Assembly (NCBI GenBank): GCA_030148045.1
Contig: JASBUE010000280.1
Coordinates: 1 to 6,205, forward strand
Source: Candidatus Tenderia sp.
GTDB lineage: Bacteria; Pseudomonadota; Gammaproteobacteria; Tenderiales; Tenderiaceae
Length of the DNA: 6,205 bases
Direction of reading: 5' to 3'
Part shown: positions 1 through 6,044 of the stretch, one piece after another
Layout: every line of letters starts with the position of its first letter
Numbering within the stretch: position 1 is the stretch's first letter
Notes under the pieces: generated by a model
What the model saw: the letters and a program-made list of their open reading frames with translations, nothing else
Database searches by the model: none
What the model was told of the DNA's origin: nothing
Made by a program: the position numbers and the translations under genes

Positions 1-105
1 TGGCTGGAAGTCACAGCATTTCAACTACCGCGCCGCGCCCCGGCAGCAGCCACCTATAAGGGTTATCTGTATGTGGTCGGCGGCATCGACGGTGACGGCC
101 GTTAG
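1..105 (+). pseudogene. 5' part of the kelch-repeat gene, cut by an in-frame TAG
   Basis: Frame 1 is open from the window edge and reads as a kelch blade: a Trp at the first codon, then LPRRA, then GYLYVVGG, before a TAG at 103-105. After the stop the same frame continues with VRPVEYAPI and GRLGQW, which is how the other blades of this protein finish (SVEMARI, then GGLGPW). The stop therefore sits in the middle of a blade, not between domains. One C-to-T change from CAG would explain it, as would a sequencing error. HtpX in this window also ends in TAG, so there is no sign that TAG is recoded. The true start and any signal peptide lie upstream of the window. Confidence 0.7.
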
Positions 106-114
106 GTCCGCCCC

Positions 115-1083
115 GTGGAATACGCCCCCATTCTTTCAAACGGCCGTCTGGGACAATGGCGCCGCACCAGCTCGCTCAATGAAGTCCGGTTTTACAACGC
201 CGCCGTAGCCCATAATGGTTTTCTTTACACGCTTGGCGGTGGCAGCGGCGCCCCCGGCGAGCAGAACTATCCCATCGCTTCGGTGGAACGTGCCAGGATC
301 AACAGCGACGGTTCGTTGGGGCCCTGGCAAACTGTCAGCCACTTAACAACACCGCGGCGCGGACTCAAGACCGTGCTGCATGGCAGCACCCTGTATGCCA
401 TTGGCGGCTATGACGGCCATTTTCTCAAATCCACGGAACAGGCCACCATTCTGGACGATGGGCGCTTGAGTGAATGGCGCATGGAGCAACATGAATCTAT
501 CATCGACCGCTATATCCATTCCGCCGCCGCGGCAGACGATGTGATCTACCTGCTCGGCGGACACATGCGCAACCCGGGCAGGCCCAGTTACAGCAATGTG
601 GAATCGAGCCGCATCCAGGCTGACCGCCAGCTCGCCCCCTGGCATATCGAAGACCACAGCCTGCTGTCGCCGCGACTGGTGGCCGCGGCCTTCACACTGG
701 GCAACCATCTCTACATCGCCGGCGGCCACACCGGCAGCGAACGGCTCGCGAGTGTCGAGATGGCGCGTATCGATAACGCCGGCGGACTAGGCCCCTGGCG
801 CTTCACAACATCTCTGCCGGTGGCACGCAGCGCCTCTGCCGCCGCCACCGACGGCAATTACGTTTACCTGCTCGGCGGTGGTGGTGACGGCCACCCCCTG
901 AACAGCGTAGTGATGGCGAGTGCCAACCTGCAGGGGGAACTGGGCCACACCCTTCGGACAAAAAACGAAAATGAGGGGGGGGACGTGAACGCGACAGCCG
1001 ATATCAGCAGCCAGGGCATGACCGTGCCGGGGGTGGCGATGCGCGCCTTCATTATCCTACAATTCGGGAACGAGGTGAATTGA
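115..1083 (+). CDS. Kelch-repeat beta-propeller protein (downstream part, probably broken gene)
   Basis: Five further blades follow the interrupted one. Each has the pattern of Trp, a polar strand, an Ala-rich strand, LY-x-x-GG, S-V-E-x-A-R-I, then DG-x-LGPW. The LY/VY-GG elements fall near residues 37-42, 93-97, 144-148, 199-203 and 251-255, and the LGPW-type ends near residues 12-15, 68-71, 118-121, 173-176 and 226-229. Such propellers usually bind proteins or carbohydrates and are often exported; no enzymatic residues are recognisable. The GTG at 115 is only the first usable start after the TAG. An AGGT at 104-107 could serve as a weak ribosome site, but a product starting here would lose part of the propeller and any signal peptide. 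The last 45 or so residues no longer follow the repeat and may be an extension or frameshifted. The stop overlaps the next gene in TGATG, so the two are translationally coupled. The repeat family is clear; whether the gene is functional is not. Confidence 0.75.
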   Translation: MEYAPILSNGRLGQWRRTSSLNEVRFYNAAVAHNGFLYTLGGGSGAPGEQNYPIASVERARINSDGSLGPWQTVSHLTTPRRGLKTVLHGSTLYAIGGYDGHFLKSTEQATILDDGRLSEWRMEQHESIIDRYIHSAAAADDVIYLLGGHMRNPGRPSYSNVESSRIQADRQLAPWHIEDHSLLSPRLVAAAFTLGNHLYIAGGHTGSERLASVEMARIDNAGGLGPWRFTTSLPVARSASAAATDGNYVYLLGGGGDGHPLNSVVMASANLQGELGHTLRTKNENEGGDVNATADISSQGMTVPGVAMRAFIILQFGNEVN

Positions 1084-1871
1084 TGGAGTTTCCCAAAGGC
1101 GAACTGATCCACCTGCGTCGTTCGGCATTCCACACCATCGAGGTGCTCCAGAGCGACGGTATAAGATTTTTGCGCACCGATCGGTATGCCGTGCAAAGCG
1201 CGCTGAATTTGGAGCGGCCACAACAACTGATCCTGCCCTACATGCAGGCCATGATGGCGGGCCTGTTGTTCCAGCGCCCCGCCGAAAGCGTGTTGCTGCT
1301 GGGCCTGGGTGGCGGCGATCTGGTGCGCTGTCTGCACCATCACCTGCCACGGACACGCGTCACGACGGTGGAAATCGACAGCGCCATGGTGGCGGTATGC
1401 CGCGACTGGTTCGCCCTACCCGAAAGCGACAAGCTTAGGATCTGCATTGATGATGCCTCGCACTTCCTTGGCCATGATCAAGGCCGTTACGAACTGCTGC
1501 TGGTGGATATCTATAGCGGCGCGGAAGTGCCTGGGCCATTCTTCGACAACGGTTTTTATCGACGCTGTTACGACCGACTAAAAGAGAACGGCATGCTGGT
1601 GATAAACCTGATCACCGATGACGCGGCAACGTTCAAAGCCATCCTCCGGCGGCTGCGCCGACAATTCGACTGCGCCACCCTCTGCCTCACCGTGTCCGGC
1701 CACATCAACATCATCGTCTTCGCCTTTCGGCAACGGCCGGCACGACTCACCCTGCCGGCCCTGTCAGAGCAGGCCGTGCAACTAAGCAAGCAGTTCGAAC
1801 TGGACTTTGCCGGCTGGGCGCGACAGCTGTTCTCCACCAACCCGACGGAAGGTGGAGAACTGATTTTCTGA
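1083..1871 (+). CDS. Spermidine-synthase-like (SpeE-fold) methyltransferase-superfamily protein
   Basis: This 262-residue protein has a Rossmann nucleotide-binding core of the spermidine synthase type. It shows VLLLGLGGGDL at about residues 70-80 (the decarboxy-SAM or SAM binding loop), TTVEID at 95-99 (acidic ribose-binding residue), IDDASHFL at 122-129 and LLLVDIYSG at 138-146. In true aminopropyltransferases the last motif carries the catalytic Asp; here D142 is present but the surrounding putrescine-site residues are not recognisable. The protein is also slightly short, with a reduced N-terminal beta domain. It may be an aminopropyltransferase acting on another amine or a plain methyltransferase. 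I chose ATG 1083 because GAGGTG at 1072-1077 lies 5 nt upstream; the in-frame TTG at 1080 would be too close. The gene overlaps the kelch gene by one base and its end contains a terminator-like hairpin. Fold assignment is firm; substrate is unknown. Confidence 0.8.
   Translation: MEFPKGELIHLRRSAFHTIEVLQSDGIRFLRTDRYAVQSALNLERPQQLILPYMQAMMAGLLFQRPAESVLLLGLGGGDLVRCLHHHLPRTRVTTVEIDSAMVAVCRDWFALPESDKLRICIDDASHFLGHDQGRYELLLVDIYSGAEVPGPFFDNGFYRRCYDRLKENGMLVINLITDDAATFKAILRRLRRQFDCATLCLTVSGHINIIVFAFRQRPARLTLPALSEQAVQLSKQFELDFAGWARQLFSTNPTEGGELIF
1829..1868 (+). terminator. Intrinsic terminator-like hairpin inside the end of the SpeE-like gene
   Basis: GTTCTCCACC (1829-1838) and GGTGGAGAAC (1851-1860) form a perfect 10-bp stem with a 12-nt loop, followed by TGATTTTCTG. 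The stem lies in the last codons of the gene and the T-rich tail runs up to its stop codon. The neighbouring gene converges with only 7 bp between stop codons, which leaves no other room for a terminator. The tail is short (TTTT), so efficiency is uncertain. On the opposite strand there is no T-run after the stem. Confidence 0.55.
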
Positions 1872-1878
1872 CACGCGT

Positions 1879-2091
1879 TTAGGCTGTAACGTCTAAATTG
1901 CGACCCAGATAAGGGGGCAGCTTCTCGGTGGGGACTTCCTGGCTCTGATTGACGACGCTGTTGATCAACTCCGCGGCAGCCGCCACCTCAATATCCATCG
2001 CCTTGTCCAGGACCGAGATACCGACCGCATCGCCGGTCTTTTGCCTTGCCACCTGACTGGCGACGGGTGCCATTACTCCGCTGATATCCAT
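1879..2091 (-). CDS. YjfB-family putative motility protein
   Basis: This 70-residue protein matches the small YjfB family, which is annotated as putative motility protein and has no known biochemical role. Visible family features are the MDI start, a hydrophilic helical middle with a VLDKAMDIE segment (about 28-35), an Ala-rich AAAAELINSV stretch, and a C-terminal LGRNLDVTA, equivalent to the LG-x-NID tail typical of the family. There is no signal peptide or membrane segment. The start is supported by AGGAG (complement of 2099-2103) 7 nt upstream of ATG. A near-consensus sigma-28 promoter lies upstream, which independently supports a link to flagellar or chemotaxis regulation. The gene converges with the SpeE-like gene. 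Family assignment is fairly sure; the molecular role is unknown. Confidence 0.75.
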   Translation of the reverse strand: MDISGVMAPVASQVARQKTGDAVGISVLDKAMDIEVAAAAELINSVVNQSQEVPTEKLPPYLGRNLDVTA

Positions 2092-2160
2092 ACTCGTACT
2101 CCTAAGTTTGGATCCAACGTCCGCTGTGGGATCGAGACAAAAAGCAGTCTTACACCCATA

Positions 2161-2188
2161 TTATCGGCCGATCAGCGGCGGAACTTTA
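2161..2188 (-). promoter_or_regulatory. Sigma-28 (FliA) promoter for the YjfB-family gene
   Basis: Read on the - strand, the site is TAAAGTTC, 12 nt, GCCGATAA. The -10 box is identical to the FliA consensus GCCGATAA, and the -35 matches seven of eight bases of TAAAGTTT. The spacer is one base longer than the usual 11. A start site would fall near 2154, giving a leader of about 60 nt before the ATG at 2091. The site lies directly downstream of the sensor kinase stop codon, so the YjfB gene need not depend on read-through from the kinase operon. Confidence 0.7.
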
Positions 2189-2201
2189 TGGTGAACAACC
2201 A

Positions 2202-3569
2202 TCAACTCCAGGGCAACCAGAGCGTCACCTCCGCCCCGCCCAGGGCGGCGCGCGAGATCCGCAGCCGGCCGTGATAGAGTCCGACGATGTTCTGCACCAT
2301 GGCCAGGCCCAGGCCGTGGCCGCTGGTCTGGCTGTCGGCGCGGCCGCCGCGGGCAAGAACCGTCTCCAGATGCTGTTCCTCGATACCCGGTCCATCATCG
2401 CGGATCTTCACCAGCAATCCCGCTTCGCCGTCGTCCCCGAAAACATCGCGGCGGATCTTGATCTCCACCTGTTTCCTGCCCCACTTGTAGGCGTTGTCGA
2501 GCAGGTTGCCGAGCAGCTCCATTATGTCGCCCTCCTGGCAGTGAAACTCCAGGCCGGATTCGATATCGATGCGGCATTCGATGCCTTTGTCGGCATATAC
2601 CTTGGCCAGGGCCTTGGCGATCTTGCGCGTGACGGCCTGCAGATCTACCGGCGCCACCAGCGCCGTCCGCCCCGAGGTGGCGGCGCGCTGCAGCTGGTAC
2701 TGCACGATCTGGTCCATGCGCTCCACCTGCTCCTCGACCGTGGCCCGCAACAGGGTCACCGACTGATTGGGCAGTTCAACCGCGCCGCGCAACACCGCCA
2801 GCGGCGTTTTCAGACTGTGGGCCAGGTCACCCAGACTGGCCTGATAACGCTCTTCGTGCTCCCGGTTGGTACTGATCAGGGCGTTGAGGTTATCCGTCAG
2901 GCCGCGCAATTCTTTGGGATAATTACCGTGTAGCTGCAGATGACGGCCGGCCTCGATATCACACAAGTCCTCGGCCGCCTCGCGCAGCGGCGCCAGCCCC
3001 CAGCGCAGGATGAGGGTCAACATGGCCAGCAGGATCAGCGTGACAGCGCCGAGCGCCCCCCAAAGGCTCTTGCGGAACTCATGCAGCTGCTGGTTGAAGC
3101 GCTCCAGGCTCTCGGCCACGGCGAAGGTGTAGCCTTCCTTGAATTTTTCCTGCTCCCCCCAGGTCAGCCCCAGCATATAGACCAGCACCGGTTCACCGGT
3201 GGAGGTGACCAGCTGTCGATAACGCTCCTCGCCGCGCCGCAACCGGCCGCTGATGGGGAGGGCCATGCCCTCCATGGAAGGGGACGACCAGACGATCTCA
3301 CCGTCGTTGCCGAGGATTTTGGCATACAGCCCCGAATGTTCGGTGAAAAAGCGGGTTTCCGGCAAGGCGTAGATTAAACGCATGGTACCGTCCTCCTGCA
3401 GGTCGGCCGAGGCAATCAGGGCATTCAGGTGGACCCGCAACCGCTCCTTGAACGACTCCTCGGCACTGGCACGGAACGACCCCTCCAAGGTAACACCGGT
3501 GATACCCAGAAAGCTGAACAGGATGATACTGGCCGCAATCAGCATGCGGCTGTTGATGGAAAGATTCAC
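2202..3569 (-). CDS. PhoQ-like sensor histidine kinase
   Basis: This 455-residue inner-membrane kinase has a first membrane helix (about 9-28), a periplasmic sensor region (29-168), a second helix (170-189) and a HAMP-type linker (about 190-240). The dimerisation box LGDLAHSLKTPLAVL has phosphoacceptor H251 and closely resembles that of PhoQ. The ATPase domain shows the N box LLGNLLDNAYKWG (353-364), DDGPGI (391-396) and GHGLGLA (417-423). It would autophosphorylate and pass phosphate to the adjacent regulator. The periplasmic part has no run of acidic residues like the metal-sensing patch of enteric PhoQ, so its signal may differ. The start is GTG at 3569, overlapping the regulator's TGA as GTGA, with GGAAGG just upstream; the later ATG (residue 9) would cut the first helix. 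No clear terminator follows the gene. Confidence 0.92.
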   Translation of the reverse strand: MNLSINSRMLIAASIILFSFLGITGVTLEGSFRASAEESFKERLRVHLNALIASADLQEDGTMRLIYALPETRFFTEHSGLYAKILGNDGEIVWSSPSMEGMALPISGRLRRGEERYRQLVTSTGEPVLVYMLGLTWGEQEKFKEGYTFAVAESLERFNQQLHEFRKSLWGALGAVTLILLAMLTLILRWGLAPLREAAEDLCDIEAGRHLQLHGNYPKELRGLTDNLNALISTNREHEERYQASLGDLAHSLKTPLAVLRGAVELPNQSVTLLRATVEEQVERMDQIVQYQLQRAATSGRTALVAPVDLQAVTRKIAKALAKVYADKGIECRIDIESGLEFHCQEGDIMELLGNLLDNAYKWGRKQVEIKIRRDVFGDDGEAGLLVKIRDDGPGIEEQHLETVLARGGRADSQTSGHGLGLAMVQNIVGLYHGRLRISRAALGGAEVTLWLPWS

Positions 3570-4249
3570 GCCCCTTCCCGGCTCAGGGTAAAACGGTAGC
3601 CGCGGCCACGCAGAGTCTCGATGGGTTGCAGGGCGTTGTCCGGGTCCAGCTTGCGCCGCAGCCGTCCGACGAATACTTCGATCACGTTACTGTCGCGGTC
3701 GAAATCCTGTTCATAGATATGTTCGGTGAGCTCGGCCTTGGAAAGCACCTTGCCGGCGTTGAGCATCAGATATTCGAGCACCTTGTACTCGTAGGCGGTC
3801 AGCTCCAGTTCGCGGCCGTCGAGAAACACCTGCTGCGTCGAGGTGTTCAGCCGGATGGGGCCGTACGCCGCCTCGGGACGGGAGAGACCGGCGGCGCGAC
3901 GCAGCAGGGCCTTGACCCGCGCCACCAGCTCTTCGATGTGGAACGGTTTGACCAGATAATCGTCGGCACCGGCGTCCAGCCCATCCACCTTGTCCTGCCA
4001 ACGACCGCGGGCGGTGAGAATCAACACGGGAAAACCCTTGCCCGCCGCGCGCAAATGCCGCAACAACTCAATACCGGAGAGCTTGGGCAGACCGATATCG
4101 ACGATGGCGATATTGACAGGGTATTCGCGGGCGATATAAAGCCCCTCCTCGCCATCGGCGGCCACATCCACTGTATACCCTTCATCCTGGAAGCGCTGCT
4201 GCAGCTGTTGCCTCAGCTCCGCCTCATCTTCCACTATCAATAATCGCAT
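3566..4249 (-). CDS. PhoP-like OmpR-family response regulator
   Basis: This 227-residue cytoplasmic transcription factor has a receiver domain (1-115) with acidic pocket E7, D8, phosphoacceptor D51, T79 and K101 (in LVKPF), and an OmpR-type winged-helix DNA-binding domain (about 127-222). Its recognition region, EHIYEQDFDRDSNVIEVFVG followed by RLRRKLDP, and the ETLRGRGYRF wing closely resemble PhoP. It is the partner of the downstream kinase, with which it shares a 4-bp overlap. I chose the ATG at 4247-4249 because MRLLIVEDE is the normal family start and GGAAA lies 4 nt upstream. A longer reading from 4345 would add 32 residues unrelated to the receiver fold. Its target genes cannot be told from this window; autoregulation is common in the family. 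Confidence 0.93.
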   Translation of the reverse strand: MRLLIVEDEAELRQQLQQRFQDEGYTVDVAADGEEGLYIAREYPVNIAIVDIGLPKLSGIELLRHLRAAGKGFPVLILTARGRWQDKVDGLDAGADDYLVKPFHIEELVARVKALLRRAAGLSRPEAAYGPIRLNTSTQQVFLDGRELELTAYEYKVLEYLMLNAGKVLSKAELTEHIYEQDFDRDSNVIEVFVGRLRRKLDPDNALQPIETLRGRGYRFTLSREGA

Positions 4250-4266
4250 GGTGCTTTCCGACTCAG

Positions 4267-4297
4267 CCGAATAAACACCTAAGGATAACCGAATTAA
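4267..4297 (-). promoter_or_regulatory. Possible operator or promoter region of the PhoPQ-like operon
   Basis: Two copies of CCGAAT (4267-4272 and 4289-4294) are spaced 22 bp apart, two helical turns, and each is followed by an A/T-rich AA motif. Between them is CCTAAGG (4278-4284), a small palindrome. The block is the only AT-rich stretch before the regulator start and lies about 20-50 nt upstream of it. Same-face direct repeats are the usual layout for OmpR-family binding. No convincing -10/-35 pair was identified, so this is a candidate only. Confidence 0.3.
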
Positions 4298-4355
4298 TGG
4301 GGGTTTTGGCACAGCGACGCCACCACCGGCCGACGTCTGCGCCAATGCCAGACAT

Positions 4356-4401
4356 AAAAAAACCCCGGGGTGCCGAGGGGGGATTCGGCGCGCCCGGGGT
4401 T
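4356..4401 (-). terminator. Rho-independent terminator of the cytochrome c gene
   Basis: On the - strand AACCCCGGG (complement of 4393-4401) pairs with CCCGGGGTT (complement of 4361-4369). A second inner stem joins GCCGA and TCGGC (4372-4376 with 4385-4389), and a run of seven T follows (complement of 4356-4362). It lies about 35 nt after the cytochrome stop codon and separates that gene from the PhoPQ-like operon. The GC-rich stem and T-run make this a strong call. Confidence 0.9.
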
Positions 4402-4435
4402 CTAAAGGTACGTCAGTTAACTTATTTAATCGCTA

Positions 4436-4747
4436 TTACTTCAGGCTGAGGATAAAGTCAGCCAGCTTCTCGATGTTTTCATCGGAAACACGGGGTGAGT
4501 AGGGAGGCATGGGAACGCCGCCGGTAACTTCAGTCCAGTTACCCTTGCCACCCTTCTTGATAGAGTTGATGATAAGGTCGCGATCACTAACCTTGGCAGC
4601 GACGTCTTTCCATGCGGGACCCACAACCTTGGCGTCAACGCTGTGACAGGCCAGGCAGCCGCTCTTCTTGGCCAGATCCAAATCAGCCATTGCAGGCGCG
4701 GCGACAAAGGCCGACGCCAGGACCGCTGATGCGATAATACGTTTCAT
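4436..4747 (-). CDS. Periplasmic cytochrome c, c8/c551-type (single haem)
   Basis: This 103-residue precursor has a Sec signal peptide (1-21, with an AMA cleavage site before DLDLAKK) and a mature chain of about 82 residues, typical of cytochrome c551/c8. Haem attaches covalently at C31-L-A-C-H35, with H35 as one axial ligand. The distal ligand is most likely M80 in GGVPMPPY. VGPAWKDVAAK (42-52) and the C-terminal helix ENIEKLADFILSLK are also family hallmarks. It would carry electrons in the periplasm, for instance to a terminal oxidase or nitrite reductase; no partner enzyme is in the window. The start has a strong GAGGAG site (complement of 4755-4760) 7 nt upstream. It appears to be a single-gene unit ending in the terminator at 4356-4401. 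Confidence 0.93.
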   Translation of the reverse strand: MKRIIASAVLASAFVAAPAMADLDLAKKSGCLACHSVDAKVVGPAWKDVAAKVSDRDLIINSIKKGGKGNWTEVTGGVPMPPYSPRVSDENIEKLADFILSLK

Positions 4748-4846
4748 AGTGTTTCTCCTCGTGAAGTAAGTGATGAATCGTTACATTGTCGACTCACTCT
4801 ATAGTTTCCCTCCCCTATCCCGTGGATAAGGCAAAACCCCTCTAGG

Positions 4847-4858
4847 GCTGACATCAGC
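4847..4858. promoter_or_regulatory. Short palindrome upstream of the cytochrome c gene
   Basis: GCTGACATCAGC has perfect 5-bp arms around a 2-nt centre and lies 100 bp upstream of the cytochrome start, where a regulator could bind. It is not an FNR/Anr site (TTGAT-N4-ATCAA). I saw no clear sigma-70 boxes in the rest of the 4748-4920 interval. Short palindromes of this size arise by chance, so the call is weak. Confidence 0.2.
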
Positions 4859-4920
4859 TTACCCCGGCGAAACTGAATAATCGCTGAACGGGAAGGAAAA
4901 AACGGCGCGGAAACGGGGAA

Positions 4921-4946
4921 TCACGGCAGCGTGAGTGCTGCCGTGA
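4921..4946 (-). terminator. Possible terminator hairpin after htpX
   Basis: TCACGGCAGC (4921-4930) and GCTGCCGTGA (4937-4946) form a perfect 10-bp stem with a 6-nt loop, 11 nt after the htpX stop codon. On the - strand the following bases are TTCCCCGTTT, with a run of six T only about 17 nt further on. It could be a weak intrinsic terminator or an RNA-end stabilising hairpin. Confidence 0.5.
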
Positions 4947-4957
4947 CAAGAGGCTAT

Positions 4958-5845
4958 CTACAAAGCGGCACGGCGCAGGGCCTCGATCCGTTCATCCAGG
5001 GGCGGATGACTCATGAAGAGTTTCTTGATGCCCTGACGGACACCACCATTGATGCCGAAGGCGGCCAGCTGATCCGGCAGTTCCACCTGGGCGGTGCCTT
5101 GCTTGAGGCGCTCCAGGGCGGCGATCATCTTGTCGCGTCCGGCCAGCCGGGCGCCGCCCTGGTCGGCACGGAATTCACGCTGACGGCTGAACCAGAGCAC
5201 GATGGCCGAGGCCAGAATAGCGAGCACGATCTCGGCGATGATGGTGGTGATCCAGAAGGCCGGGCCGTGACCGCGCTCGTTTTTGAATACCACCCGGTCG
5301 ACCGTATGGCCGATGACGCGGGACAAAAAGATCACGAAGGTGTTGACCACCCCCTGGATCAGGGTCAGGGTGACCATGTCGCCATTGGCCACATGGGCCA
5401 CCTCATGGCCCAGCACCGCCTCGATCTCGTCCCGGTTCATCTGGTGCAACAGGCCGCTGCTCACCGCCACCAGGGCCTTGTTACGGCTCATACCGGTGGC
5501 GAAGGCATTGGGCGCCTGGGACGGAAAGATAGCCACCTCAGGCATGCCGATACCCGCCTGCCGGGCCTGGCGGCGCACCGTCTCCACCAGCCAGCGCTCG
5601 ACCTCGTTGGCGGGCTGTTCGATCACCTTGGCGCCGGTGGTACGTTTGGCCATCCACTTCGAGATGGCAAGGGAGATAAATGAACCGCCAAAACCAAACA
5701 CCGCGGCGAAAATCAGCAGTGCCTTCAGATCCAGCCCTACGCCCTGCTCATCGAGTATCCGCTCCACCCCCAGCAGGCGCAGGGTGATACTCAGCACCAC
5801 GATAATCGCCAGATTGGTGGCCAAAAACAGGAATATGCGTTTCAT
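4958..5845 (-). CDS. htpX: HtpX, membrane zinc metalloprotease (M48)
   Basis: This 295-residue inner-membrane endopeptidase degrades misfolded or damaged membrane proteins and overlaps in role with FtsH. The zinc site is H147-E-V-A-H151, with E148 catalytic, plus the third ligand E224 in SRQREFRADQGGA. Two N-terminal membrane helices (about 4-22 and 42-62) are followed by two more hydrophobic segments (about 160-180 and 197-219). NAFATG (113-118) and the C-terminal MSHPPLDERIEALR are family signatures. Length is normal and all key residues are present. The start is supported by GGAGG (complement of 5850-5854) 4 nt upstream of ATG. It ends in TAG. A sigma-E-type promoter lies upstream, consistent with envelope-stress control. 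Confidence 0.96.
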   Translation of the reverse strand: MKRIFLFLATNLAIIVVLSITLRLLGVERILDEQGVGLDLKALLIFAAVFGFGGSFISLAISKWMAKRTTGAKVIEQPANEVERWLVETVRRQARQAGIGMPEVAIFPSQAPNAFATGMSRNKALVAVSSGLLHQMNRDEIEAVLGHEVAHVANGDMVTLTLIQGVVNTFVIFLSRVIGHTVDRVVFKNERGHGPAFWITTIIAEIVLAILASAIVLWFSRQREFRADQGGARLAGRDKMIAALERLKQGTAQVELPDQLAAFGINGGVRQGIKKLFMSHPPLDERIEALRRAAL

Positions 5846-5898
5846 TTATCCTCCAGATAAAAACTGCGGCGCAAGCGGCCGGACAAATTCCAGCCATG

Positions 5899-5927
5899 TT
5901 AGATAGGGGCAAAACGCCAAAGTTCAA
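5899..5927 (-). promoter_or_regulatory. Sigma-E (RpoE/AlgU-type) promoter for htpX
   Basis: On the - strand the site reads TTGAACTT, 16 nt, TCTAA. This matches the sigma-E -35 core GAACTT and the -10 TCTAA/TCTGA with the same 16-nt spacing as the well-known E. coli rpoH P3 and rpoE promoters. A start site near 5892 would give a leader of about 47 nt before the htpX ATG. The site is a sequence match only; no other RpoE target is in the window to compare. Confidence 0.7.
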
Positions 5928-5948
5928 GAGTATGCCGATAACAACCGA

Positions 5949-5975
5949 TTGACGGATGGATAATTCAATTAGAAT
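5949..5975 (+). promoter_or_regulatory. Possible sigma-70 promoter for the SulP gene
   Basis: TTGACG (5949-5954) and TAGAAT (5970-5975) each match five of six consensus bases. The spacer is 15 nt, shorter than the usual 16-18, which weakens the call. It lies 70 bp upstream of the SulP start, back to back with the htpX promoter and not overlapping it. Confidence 0.35.
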
Positions 5976-6044
5976 GAAGGCCCGCCCGCCTCGATCAAGC
6001 CGGGGACCGGCGGCACAACAAGGGACGGACGTACGCGACAGCAG

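Noticed and set aside
1080..1082. TTG start for the SpeE-like gene
   Set aside because: It is only 2 nt from GAGGTG; the ATG at 1083 has normal spacing.
343..1343. Open frames on the - strand under the kelch and SpeE-like genes
   Set aside because: They mirror clear repeat and Rossmann coding on the + strand and resemble no known protein.
2163..2172. Palindrome ATCGGCCGAT as a terminator of the kinase gene or an operator
   Set aside because: It has no loop or T-run. It overlaps the FliA -10 box, which explains most of it.
2271..2933. 220-codon open frame on the + strand
   Set aside because: It is antisense to the sensor kinase, has a low-complexity His/Gln/Ala-rich translation with no recognisable motif, and reflects GC-rich codon bias.
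3626..4243. 205-codon open frame on the + strand
   Set aside because: It is the complement of the response regulator, whose domains and catalytic residues are all intact.
4272..4290. PhoP box on the - strand (GGTTAT and TGTTTA)
   Set aside because: The two half-sites are 13 bp apart in phase rather than 11, and the first matches poorly, so this is not a proper enteric PhoP box.
4250..4345. Longer start for the response regulator (32 extra residues)
   Set aside because: Receiver domains start at MRLLIVEDE. The extra part runs through the likely promoter region almost to the upstream terminator.
4931..5683. 250-codon open frame on the + strand
   Set aside because: It lies opposite htpX and its translation is Gly/His/Asp-rich without family features.
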